From: CAZDQL01 sp964507325
GTDB taxonomy: Bacteria; Planctomycetota; UBA1135; GCA-002686595
Reading direction: 5' to 3'
Assembly: GCA_964507325.1 (NCBI GenBank)
Contig: CAZDQL010000134.1
Coordinates: 1-13,269, forward strand
DNA length: 13,269 nucleotides
Both the position numbers and the translations under genes were made by a program. The stretch's first letter is position 1. Each line of letters begins with the position of its first letter. Of the stretch, positions 7,149 through 13,269 are shown one piece after another. A model generated the notes under the pieces. That model worked only from the letters and a program-made list of their open reading frames with translations. It was not told where the DNA came from and made no database searches.

Positions 7149-8530
7149 ATGGACTCCAAGCAGCGAGAGTGGACGAGCACCGTCCCGAGTGTCCTGGGCT
7201 TGGCGAGTTTCCTGGCGGGGGTCGCTACGGCCCAGCAGGGGACACCGACACAGCCCCGCGGCTCGAGGTGCGACGAGCTCTGTCTCCGATGCGCGACGCA
7301 GGGGTCTACCACCTGGCGACGGGGACTTGGACCCGCGGTCGGTCTCGAACGGCCGCTCTCGGGGCCGACGTCATCTACCGCAACGACGCGTGGACGGGGT
7401 ACTTCGGCAACGGCCTCGAGGGAATATTCGCGGTCGACGAAGGCATGCTGCCGGGGCCGAGCAGCGAGCAACCCCACGGGGCCGGTTCGGGAGGTCCGCA
7501 GGACGCCTACCTCATCGACTCCTTCGAGTTCGCTTATTGCGCGGAGACCAATGCCGGCGGAATCGATTGGGAGTTGCGCTTCTACGACGCCTTCCGGGTT
7601 TGCGACAACCCGGACGATCCCGACCACTGCATGCACCAGGCGAACCCGACGATCCTGCTCCCCGCACTCCCCACGAGTGGGGCCTGCTGGACGGTGACCG
7701 TCGACCTGAGCGGTGGGTCCGAGTTTTGCATGCAGGCGGACGGCGCTCCGTGCGCTCCAGGCTGGCAGACCCATGGTTTCGCATTCGATTTCTTCGGTTT
7801 CGGCTTTCTCTACGACAACGGTGGAAGCCCGGCCGGCCCGATGTTTGCGGGCAATCCCCCCTACGCCCCGGAGGGAGACGGGACGTGCTACTCGCCCTCC
7901 TTCGTCTGCGGCACGACGGCGACCGGCCTGGGGCAGCATGACCTGCTCACGCTGGGTGACCCGTGGGGGGGATCGTGCATCTGGTCACCGGGTTTCCCGG
8001 GTATAGGTTGTGGGATCCCTCCTCCCGCTCCCGAATTCCAGCTCCACCTCCTGCTCGGCACCGACTGCTCCACCCCCTGCCTGCCCCCCTGCGTCGACGA
8101 GCGCACCTGTTACCCGGCCGTCCCCAACTCGACCGGCCACCCCGGGCTGATCGCCATCACCACCTGCTCGCTGGCCGCCGACGAGATCCTCGTGACCGCC
8201 GGCGATCTCCCCCACCACCAGGCGGGCTACCTCTTGATCGGCAACGGCAGCGGCGTGATCTCCAACCCACCCGGAGCCGCCGGCGACCTTTGCCTGGCGG
8301 GGTCCACCCCGGGGATCGGACGCTACACCGCCGATGTCGGCGTCACCGGCAGCCTCGGCCTGCTCGCGACCGACCTGATCGGAGGCGCGGTCGGCGGCGG
8401 CGCGGGCCACCTCCCCAATCCCCCCGGTGGCCAGCTCCAGCCCGGTCAGGTCTGGGGCTTCCAATACTGGTACCGGGACGTGGGCACCTCGAACTTCACC
8501 GACGTAATCCGGGTGGCCTTCACTCCCTAG
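7149..8530 (+). CDS. Secreted two-domain protein, planctomycete type, with apparent frameshift near the N-terminus
   Basis: I know no function for this family. From ATG 7149, behind a Shine-Dalgarno, the frame encodes a signal peptide: KQR, then 'VPSVLGLASFLAGVATA', cleavage after ATA at residue 28, then QQG. The body is encoded one base out of phase. From about 7289 onward the other frame gives coherent family-like sequence ('DAGVYHLATGTWTRG', 'LGADVIYRNDAWTGYFG') and runs to the stop at 8530. Moving from the first frame to the second corresponds to one missing base between about 7236 and 7300. The body has a Cys-rich N-terminal domain to about 8030, a Pro-rich joint, and a C-terminal domain with 'PNSTGHPG' and 'FQYWYRDVGTSNFTD', recurrent in planctomycete extracellular proteins. 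The 7149-8030 part looks less GC-rich than the C-terminal domain. Either a sequencing error or a real mutation silences secretion; without the first frame the protein would start at GTG 7169 or ATG 7289 and lack a signal. Confidence 0.7.
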
Positions 8531-8572
8531 AGGTCAGGGCGAGGCGACCATCGGTCTCCACGCCTGGGGAGG

Positions 8573-8581
8573 TGGTATGGT
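8573..8581 (+). promoter_or_regulatory. Extended -10 promoter giving a leaderless start
   Basis: TGGTATGGT is an extended -10 (TG, one base, then TATGGT at 8576-8581). Six bases follow and then the GTG start codon at 8588. Transcription normally starts six to eight bases after the -10, so the first base of the message should be the start codon. No -35 is evident, as is common for extended -10 promoters, and no Shine-Dalgarno precedes the GTG. The element makes the downstream gene pair an independently transcribed unit. Confidence 0.5.
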
Positions 8582-8587
8582 GTCCTC

Positions 8588-8815
8588 GTGGACGCACTCG
8601 AGAGGACCTACCGTCAGCGGCTGGGTGAGTGGACGGGTCAGCGGCGCGTGGCCCGCTCGGTCGCTCTCCTGAACGAGGTCCGCTCGATGCTGCGCAGGAA
8701 GGTCGAGGCGAGTCAGCCCGATCTCGATGAGCGAGAGGTCCGGATCCGCATCGCCGAGTGCCTCTACCGTACCGACGCCGCGACGATGCACCTGCTCGCC
8801 CGTCTGCGACGATGA
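8588..8815 (+). CDS. Small helical protein paired with a nucleotidyltransferase
   Basis: The 75-residue protein is charged and probably entirely alpha-helical ('RVARSVALLNEVRSMLRRKV', 'DEREVRIRIAECLYR'). It has no signal peptide, membrane segment or recognisable DNA-binding motif. I recognise the arrangement rather than the fold. Short proteins of about 70-80 residues with a '...EVRIRIAE.L' type C-terminus often sit directly before genes of this nucleotidyltransferase family in several phyla. The stop codon overlaps the next start as ATGA, implying translational coupling and coordinated amounts. A partner or antitoxin-like role is an inference from the architecture only. The GTG start is supported by the leaderless promoter geometry. 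Confidence 0.75.
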   Translation: MDALERTYRQRLGEWTGQRRVARSVALLNEVRSMLRRKVEASQPDLDEREVRIRIAECLYRTDAATMHLLARLRR

Positions 8816-10353
8816 CCGGCGACGGCGACCTCGAGCGGACCCTGCTCTGTGCAACCGCCGCGCTCGAGCGCCTTGGCGTGCCGTTTCACGTCACCGGCGG
8901 ACTCGCTTCGTCGTACTACGGCGAGCCGCGACTCACCCAGGACATCGATCTGGTCGTCGGGCTCGAAGCACAGTCGGTCGTCGAGCTCGTCGCTCTGCTC
9001 GACCGGGATTTCATCGTCGACGCCGCTTTCGTCGAGACGGCCGTGCAAGAACGCCGGATGTTCCAGGCTCTCCACAGGGAGACGCTCATCCGAGTCGACT
9101 TTCACGTCGGTGAGCGAATCGAGGGAGAGCTCGACCGGTGCGTGTCGCAGCCTCTCTTCGGTGGCCACGAAGTCCCGCTCGTCTCCAAGGCGGACGCGAT
9201 CCTCTCGAAGCTGATCTGGATTCGCGATGGCAGCGAGAAGAGCCGTAGAGATGTCATCGGCATGCTCCTCGATCCAACCCCGTACGATCGCCAGTCCGTG
9301 GAGGCACGCGCTGTGGAGCACGGGTGCGCGGGCATCCTGAGCGAACTCGAGGGCGAGGCGGGCGAAGGCTGAAGAGCGAGATCCGACGGCGAGGGGCCTG
9401 GGAGCCCACCCCCCGCACCAAAGCACGGTCCCCCCCGCCTCCATAGTCTCGGCGCTCGCCCGCCGCCCGAGGAGGCCGTGCAGGATCCCCAGCCCCTTGG
9501 CCGCCGCCGCCCGTCCGCGCCCGGTGGGCAGGGCCGCGAGGAAGGTCAGCGGCCAGGCCAGGACGTCGCAGAGCAGGAACGCCGACCAGCGCCCGGGTGT
9601 CCCGTGGCTGCGCAGGAAGCGCAGGGAGTTCAGGGCGTTCAAGTACTTGCGGCGCGCCGTGTAGCCGCCCCCCGTGGCGCTCGAGGCGGCGTGCAGGCAG
9701 AGGGCCTCGCCGACGCACCACGATTGCCAGCCGCCGCGGCGGGCGCGCTCGCCGAGGTCCACGTCCTCCAGGTAGGCGAAGTAGGCGTCGTCGAAGAGCC
9801 CCACCTCCTCCAGGGATTCCCGGCGCGCGAGCAGCGCGCAGCCGGGGAGGTAGTCCACCTCGACCGTCCCGCGCCACTGCGGCCCGTCGAGGGCTCCGTT
9901 GCCGCGCAAGACCGAGAGGTTGGGGCCGAAGACCACGCGCCCCCCGGCGGCCCAGACGCGCGCGGGCTCTCCGGGCAGGAGGATCCTCGGACCCACCATC
10001 CCCACCCGCGGTTTCTCCGCCAGCACCGCGAGGAGCTGGCCCAGGGCCTCCCCCACCAGGGTGGCGTCGTTGTTCAGGAAGAGCACCGCCTCGGCGCCCC
10101 CTTCGAGGGCGGCCCGGGCGCCGCGGTTGGCGGCCGCGCCGTAGCCGAGGTTCGAGGGGTTCTCGAAGAGCACCAGCTCGGGGTGGCGCGCCACCACCGC
10201 TTCGCGCGACCCGTCGCTGGAGGCGTTGTCGACGAAGACGGTGTGCGCGGGAGAGACGCCGGCCGCCACGAGGGAGGCGAGGCAGGCGAGGTTCTCCTCG
10301 CCGCCGTTCCAGTTGACGACGACCGCCCAGGTGCCCTCTCGGCTCGGGTTCAC
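8764..10353 (-). CDS. GT2-family glycosyltransferase with runaway 3' end
   Basis: The first ~305 residues (10353 to about 9440) are a GT-A fold, family 2 glycosyltransferase of the WbbL/rhamnosyltransferase type, acting on nucleotide sugars at the inner face of the membrane for surface polysaccharide. Visible motifs are 'AVVVNWNGG', 'VFVDNASSDGS', 'NPSNLGYGAAANRG', the metal-binding 'FLNNDATL', 'VDYLPGCALL', 'YFAYLEDVDLGERARRGG', and a hydrophobic stretch near residue 255 ('AFLLCDVLAWPLTFLAALP'). The start GTG overlaps the xseA stop as GTGA, so it is translationally coupled to xseA. Family members usually end near 300 residues, but here no in-frame stop appears until 8764. The last ~225 codons are simply the antisense of the nucleotidyltransferase gene and part of its small partner. 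The natural C-terminus was probably lost when that cassette arrived. The tail is unlikely to be selected protein sequence. Domain call is confident, 3' boundary is not. Confidence 0.75.
   Translation of the reverse strand: MNPSREGTWAVVVNWNGGEENLACLASLVAAGVSPAHTVFVDNASSDGSREAVVARHPELVLFENPSNLGYGAAANRGARAALEGGAEAVLFLNNDATLVGEALGQLLAVLAEKPRVGMVGPRILLPGEPARVWAAGGRVVFGPNLSVLRGNGALDGPQWRGTVEVDYLPGCALLARRESLEEVGLFDDAYFAYLEDVDLGERARRGGWQSWCVGEALCLHAASSATGGGYTARRKYLNALNSLRFLRSHGTPGRWSAFLLCDVLAWPLTFLAALPTGRGRAAAAKGLGILHGLLGRRASAETMEAGGTVLWCGGWAPRPLAVGSRSSAFARLALEFAQDARAPVLHSACLHGLAIVRGWIEEHADDISTALLAAIANPDQLREDRVRLGDERDFVATEERLRHAPVELSLDSLTDVKVDSDERLPVESLEHPAFLHGRLDESGVDDEIPVEQSDELDDRLCFEPDDQIDVLGESRLAVVRRSESAGDVKRHAKALERGGCTEQGPLEVAVAGHRRRRASRCIVAASVR
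8812..9372 (+). CDS. Nucleotidyltransferase of the AbiEii/MNT-like (pol-beta superfamily) type
   Basis: The 186-residue cytoplasmic protein has the minimal nucleotidyltransferase signature: 'VTGGLASSYYGEPRLTQDID' with Gly29-Gly30, then the metal-binding pair Asp44-x-Asp46, and a third carboxylate, Asp96, in 'IRVDFH'. Downstream 'SKADAILSKLIWIRDGSEK' followed by 'RRDV' is the C-terminal signature of stand-alone nucleotidyltransferases found in many bacterial accessory regions. Such proteins usually transfer a nucleotide to a protein or RNA, and several act in toxin-antitoxin or abortive-infection pairs; the substrate here is unknown. The start ATG overlaps the stop of the 75-residue gene by four bases. 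Codon use and GC content appear lower than in flanking genes, consistent with recent acquisition. The whole gene lies antisense to the open frame trailing from the glycosyltransferase. The fold assignment is strong; a defence or toxin role is only a possibility. Confidence 0.85.
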   Translation: MTGDGDLERTLLCATAALERLGVPFHVTGGLASSYYGEPRLTQDIDLVVGLEAQSVVELVALLDRDFIVDAAFVETAVQERRMFQALHRETLIRVDFHVGERIEGELDRCVSQPLFGGHEVPLVSKADAILSKLIWIRDGSEKSRRDVIGMLLDPTPYDRQSVEARAVEHGCAGILSELEGEAGEG

Positions 10354-11741
10354 TGCTGCTCCTCCTCGACCTCGGCCACCGTCGAGGTGAAGGAGCCGCG
10401 CCCGAGCAGGGTCTCGACCCGCTCTCCCGGGGAGAGCTCGGCGGCGTCCAGTAGCGGTGCGCCCCCCGCGGCGCGGCGCGTGATCGAGTAGCCGCGACCC
10501 AGGACCGCGAAGGGCGAGACCGCCCCCAGGGCCCGCTCGAGCACCTCGAGCCGGCGCCCCCGCCCCTCGAGCTGGGCCGCCGCGGCCCCCTCCAGCCGTC
10601 CGCCGAGAGCCTCCAGGAGGCCCCCACGGCGCGCCAGCCTCTCCGCGGGGTGCTGGCGGGCCAGGCGCGCGCCGAGGCGCTCGGCGACGGCACCCTCCCG
10701 CACGAGACGCCCCTGGACGCCCTGGAGCAGCCTGGAGCCGAGCGCCAGCGCCGCGGCGTGGCGCTCCTCGAGCAGCCGGCCGGCGTCGCGCAGGACGCGG
10801 CGCTGCGCCAGCCGGTCGAGCCGCTCGGCGCGGGTCCCGAGCTGGCGCTCCATCGCGGCCAGGAGGTAGCTCCCCGAGCGCTCGATCCGCTCGAGCAGCG
10901 CGCGCCGGTCGGGGAAGACCGTCTGGGCGGCGTCGGTCGGCGTGTGGGCCCGGTGGTCGGCGACCAGGTCGACCAGGGTGGTGTCCGACTCGTGACCCAC
11001 CCCCGTCACCACCGGTACCGAGGAGCGCCAGATCGCCTGCGCCACCGGGAGCTCGTTGAAGGTCCACAGGTCCTCCAGGGAGCCACCGCCGCGCACCACG
11101 CAGATCACGTCCACGCCGCTGGCGTCGAGGCGCGCGATCGCGTCCGCCACCTCTTCGGCCGCCCCCGCCCCCTGGACCGGGGTGGGCGCCAGGCGCAGGG
11201 GGTAGTCGGGCCAGCGCTTCTCGCGCGTGCGCAGGAAGTCGCGCAGGGCGTCCGCCTCGCGGCTGGTGACCAGCCCCACCACCCGCGGCCAAGGGGGCAG
11301 GGGGCGCCGGCGGTCGAACCACCCGTCCGCCGCGAGCCGCGCCTTGAGCTTCTCGAGCGCCGCCAGGAGCTCGCCGATCCCGCGCCGCTCGACGCGCTCG
11401 ACGATCAGGCTGTAGCTGCCCCGCGGCGCGTAGACGTCGAGCACGCCGTGGCAGACGACGCGCATCCCCTCCTCGAGGCGGAAGCGCAGGGCGGAGGACA
11501 CCCGGCTGCGCCAGATGGCGCAGGAGAGGGCCGCGCCGCGCTCCTTCAGGGTGAAGTAGAGGTGCCCTGACGCGGCGCGCTTGGGAGCGCCCACCTCCCC
11601 CTCCACCGCCACTCGCCCGATCCCCGCCAGACGCTCGGCGATGGCGCGCGTGAGCGCCCCCACCGGAATCACCCGGGGCTCGCGCGGCGCGCCGGCGGAG
11701 TCGTCGAGGGGGCCCACGGGCAGGGTTGTCGCACGCGGCAC
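10350..11741 (-). CDS. xseA: Exodeoxyribonuclease VII large subunit
   Basis: XseA is the catalytic subunit of exonuclease VII, which cleaves single-stranded DNA in both directions in repair. The 463-residue protein has the family layout: an N-terminal OB fold ('VIPVGALTRAIAERL', 'GEVGAPKRAASGHLYFTLKE', 'CHGVLDVYAPRGSYSL') and the nuclease domain with 'VTSREADALRDFL' (about 158-170), 'RGGGSLEDLWTFNE' (about 217-230) and 'GVGHESDTTLVDLVADHRAH' followed by TPTDAA (about 247-272). An Arg/Leu/Glu-rich coiled coil follows, then the C-terminal 'SPFAVLGRGYSI' strand. GTG 11741 is chosen because it gives an E. coli-like length; TTG 11801 and GTG 11717 are alternatives and none has a clear ribosome-binding site. 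The partner gene xseB, often next to xseA, is not here: its place is taken by the GTGA-overlapping glycosyltransferase. Transcription may come from malate dehydrogenase readthrough or a local promoter I cannot see. Confidence 0.94.
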   Translation of the reverse strand: MPRATTLPVGPLDDSAGAPREPRVIPVGALTRAIAERLAGIGRVAVEGEVGAPKRAASGHLYFTLKERGAALSCAIWRSRVSSALRFRLEEGMRVVCHGVLDVYAPRGSYSLIVERVERRGIGELLAALEKLKARLAADGWFDRRRPLPPWPRVVGLVTSREADALRDFLRTREKRWPDYPLRLAPTPVQGAGAAEEVADAIARLDASGVDVICVVRGGGSLEDLWTFNELPVAQAIWRSSVPVVTGVGHESDTTLVDLVADHRAHTPTDAAQTVFPDRRALLERIERSGSYLLAAMERQLGTRAERLDRLAQRRVLRDAGRLLEERHAAALALGSRLLQGVQGRLVREGAVAERLGARLARQHPAERLARRGGLLEALGGRLEGAAAAQLEGRGRRLEVLERALGAVSPFAVLGRGYSITRRAAGGAPLLDAAELSPGERVETLLGRGSFTSTVAEVEEEQQ

Positions 11742-11810
11742 GGGCGTGGTCAACGACGGGCGACGCCCAGGGGAGGGGCCGGGGGCTCCCGCGACCTTCA
11801 ATGGGCGGCG

Positions 11811-11836
11811 GAGGGCGCCGCCTCGGCGGCGCCCTC
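11811..11836 (-). terminator. Strong GC-rich hairpin after the malate dehydrogenase gene
   Basis: Positions 11811-11822 and 11825-11836 are perfect 12-base inverted arms (GAGGGCGCCGCC and GGCGGCGCCCTC) around two bases, so an 11-bp stem with a tetraloop would form. It starts 33 bases beyond the mdh stop and lies before xseA, which suits a transcription stop or attenuator. No T-tract follows on the minus strand, so termination is not certain; it could instead protect the mdh message 3' end. Confidence 0.5.
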
Positions 11837-11868
11837 GTTCCTGAGGGACGGGTCCTCGCGCGGCGCCG

Positions 11869-12879
11869 CTACAGCGACATCAGCATCCCGTCGACTTCGT
11901 CGCAAGTCTTGCGGACGGCGCCGACGGAGTGCTCGAAAGCGGCCTTCTCCTCGTCGGTGAGGTCGAGCTCGATGACCTTCTCGACCCCGTTCTTCCCGAT
12001 GATCCCGGGCACGCCGACGAAAACGCCGTCGCAACCGTACTCGCCTTCGAGCTTGGCGCAGACCGGCATGATCTTGCGCTTGTCGTAGATGATGGCCTCG
12101 GCCATCTCGAGGGCGGAGATCGCGGGGGACACGAAGGCGGAGCCGAAGCCCAGCAGCCCGACGACCTCACCGCCCGCCTTGCGCGTGCGGGTCTCGATGG
12201 CGGCCAAGGTCTCGGCGTCCAGGAACTTCTCGACGGGGATTCCGCCGATCAGGCACGAGGAGCGCACGGGGACCATGGTGTCGCCGTGGCCTCCCAGCAC
12301 CATCGCGTTGACGTTCTCCACCGAGACGTTGGCCGCCTGGGCGACGAAGTAGCAATAGCGGCCCGAGTCGAGCACGCCGGCCATCCCCATCAGCTTGTTC
12401 TTGGAAGGTGACAGGCGCTTGTTCAGCGTGTAGACGATGGCGTCGAGCGGATTGGCGATCGAGATGATCGTGGCGTCCGGGCAGTTGTTCTGGATTCCTT
12501 CAGCGACGGCGTCGGTCACCTTCAGGTTGATCGCGAGCAGCTCCTCCCGCGTGGGGAAGGTGCCGTCGGGGCGGGCCTTGCGGGGAACGCCCGCCGTGTT
12601 GATGACCAGCTCGGCGCCTTTGAGGGAGGAGTAGTCCTTGGACCCCACGAGCGTCACGTCGCGACGCATCGTCGGGAGCCCCTCGGCGATGTCCAGGCAC
12701 TTGCCGATGGAGACCGACTGCTTCTTGCTGATCTCCTGCCGGTCGGGCGGGTCTTCCGGATTGATGAACGGAGCCGGATCGACGAGGCCGACCTCTCTGG
12801 CTAGACGGCGGTTGGCGACTTCTTGGGCGAGCACGCCACCGATGTAGCCGCCGCCGATGAGCCCTATTTTGCTCAACAT
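11869..12879 (-). CDS. mdh: Malate dehydrogenase, LDH-like type, with two insertions
   Basis: The enzyme interconverts malate and oxaloacetate with NAD in the TCA cycle. The 336-residue protein shows the Gly-rich Rossmann motif GGGYIGG (9-15) and Asp34, which favours NAD over NADP. Substrate arginines Arg100 and Arg111, Asn143 in 'ANPLDA', Asp171 and Arg174 in 'GVLDSGRY', and catalytic His198 in 'GGHGDTMVP' are all present. Arg rather than Gln at position 100 supports malate over lactate. Two features are odd. About 17 extra residues follow Asp34 (around 36-58, containing NPEDPPDRQEISKKQ), where the usual protein passes directly into the GKALDLAE helix. The mobile loop between Arg100 and Arg111 is also about four residues longer than in common homologues. 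ATG 12879 is chosen because family sequence begins there; the upstream open frame to 13098 has no protein-like features. A good promoter lies 48-76 bases upstream. Function is confident. Confidence 0.94.
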   Translation of the reverse strand: MLSKIGLIGGGYIGGVLAQEVANRRLAREVGLVDPAPFINPEDPPDRQEISKKQSVSIGKCLDIAEGLPTMRRDVTLVGSKDYSSLKGAELVINTAGVPRKARPDGTFPTREELLAINLKVTDAVAEGIQNNCPDATIISIANPLDAIVYTLNKRLSPSKNKLMGMAGVLDSGRYCYFVAQAANVSVENVNAMVLGGHGDTMVPVRSSCLIGGIPVEKFLDAETLAAIETRTRKAGGEVVGLLGFGSAFVSPAISALEMAEAIIYDKRKIMPVCAKLEGEYGCDGVFVGVPGIIGKNGVEKVIELDLTDEEKAAFEHSVGAVRKTCDEVDGMLMSL

Positions 12880-12926
12880 CTGATTGATCTTCTGGGTGGG
12901 GGTTTCTGGCCGAAGACAGACCGACT

Positions 12927-12955
12927 CTTGTAGCGACGGGAGGCCGACTTGGCAA
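12927..12955 (-). promoter_or_regulatory. Sigma70-type promoter of mdh
   Basis: On the minus strand TTGCCA (12955-12950, five of six consensus bases) and TACAAG (12932-12927, four of six) are separated by exactly 17 bases. Transcription would start near 12920, leaving a leader of about 41 bases before the mdh ATG. It is the best-matching conventional promoter I find in the window. Confidence 0.5.
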
Positions 12956-13217
12956 GGCGTGGTCGCCGCCGTGGGCGGCCTCCGGGTGCTGACGGCGATC
13001 GCGTCTCGTGCTCGTGCGGGACGGTGTCGGTCTGCTCCGACGGCCGACGCCGTGGGCCGCGGGTTGGGTCCGGATGTCGAGAGAGGGGTGGTCCGCATCC
13101 GTTCAACCCGATCCGGCCGCTTTCCTAGCCATCTTGTGGGCCAGATGAAGCCCTCCTGGCGTCCAGCGGTGGTCCCGTCACCTCGATCGACTTCGGCGGC
13201 CCACCGGGCTCCGCCCT
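12956..13217. other. Region without a recognisable gene upstream of mdh
   Basis: About 260 bases separate the mdh promoter from the probable intron end. Reading frames here are open only by GC richness and yield Arg/Pro/Thr-rich, low-complexity translations without domains. There are short inverted repeats, such as CATCT/AGATG around 13132-13149 and GTCGG/CCGAC around 13025-13041, but no tRNA or known riboswitch shape that I can recognise. If the group II intron call is right, the part next to 13217 is the 3' exon or the insertion target of that intron. Confidence 0.5.
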
Positions 13218-13269
13218 GTCGAGTAGCCCCGGGAGCTTTCGCTCCCAGGGCCCTCTCCAGATCCGGACT
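13218..13269 (-). mobile_element. 3' end of a probable group II intron (end of domain V, domain VI, 3' splice site), partial
   Basis: Reading the minus strand from the window edge, 'GTCCGGATCTGG' resembles the 3' half of group II domain V (compare the common 'GTTCGGTTCTGA'). After a short purine linker comes an 11-bp stem, GCCCTGGGAGC and GCTCCCGGGGC, closed by a GAAA tetraloop and containing one G-T pair, as expected for domain VI. It is followed by CTACTCGAC, the usual 3' end shape, with a candidate bulged branch-point A seven bases from a splice site after 13218. The rest of domain V, the reverse transcriptase/maturase and the 5' end would lie beyond the right edge. The call rests on motif memory and the hairpin, without the catalytic half of domain V in view. 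Confidence 0.5.

Noticed and set aside
8541..8565. Nested short repeats (AGGCG...CGCCT, GACC/GGTC) after the secreted-protein gene
   Set aside because: Pairing leaves a five-base bulge and no T-tract; too weak to call a terminator.
8588..8815. HEPN toxin partner suggested by an Arg-x6-His pattern (RTDAATMH) near the C-terminus
   Set aside because: HEPN domains are normally about 110-140 residues in a four-helix bundle. This protein has 75, and the motif is short enough to arise by chance.
12880..13098. N-terminal extension of malate dehydrogenase to 13098
   Set aside because: The family begins at MLSKIGLIGGG. The upstream 73 codons are Arg/Pro/Thr-rich, carry no targeting signal and cover a good promoter.

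Overview
The window is about 70% GC and carries nine protein-coding genes or gene remnants plus one probable intron end. The best taxonomic clue is the gene at 7149-8530. Its C-terminal domain ends in a tryptophan-rich 'FQYWYRD...SNFTD' block that I know from families of secreted proteins in Planctomycetota, especially the high-GC marine/Poly30-like lineages. A bacterial deoxyhypusine-synthase-like protein and a parallel beta-helix/PA14 lipoprotein fit that assignment. It is an inference from family knowledge; no marker gene such as rRNA is present.

Layout. 1-1623 (+): nearly complete delta-1-pyrroline-5-carboxylate dehydrogenase. 1637-3736 (-): beta-helix/PA14 lipoprotein, convergent with it, 13 bases away and sharing a small hairpin. 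3851-5188 (+): long-form quinolinate synthase NadA, divergent from the lipoprotein. 5195-5734 (-): RmlC-like cupin. 5808-7067 (+): deoxyhypusine-synthase-like protein, divergent from the cupin. 7149-8530 (+): secreted protein whose signal peptide and body lie in different frames. 8588-8815 and 8812-9372 (+): small helical protein and nucleotidyltransferase, overlapping by ATGA, behind an extended -10 element that puts transcription start on the start codon. Minus strand from 12879 down: malate dehydrogenase, strong hairpin, exonuclease VII large subunit, then a GT2 glycosyltransferase overlapping by GTGA. The glycosyltransferase has no stop codon after its domain, and its frame runs antisense through the nucleotidyltransferase. 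12880-13217 has no convincing gene, only the malate dehydrogenase promoter. 13218-13269 (-) looks like the 3' end of a group II intron (end of domain V and all of domain VI).

Most of the window is ordinary metabolism: proline/glutamate catabolism, NAD synthesis, malate/oxaloacetate, DNA repair and surface glycans, in short transcription units. The accessory signals are the small-protein/nucleotidyltransferase cassette, which appears to have landed at the 3' end of the glycosyltransferase gene, and the intron edge. I see no CRISPR array, tRNA, rRNA or complete insertion sequence.
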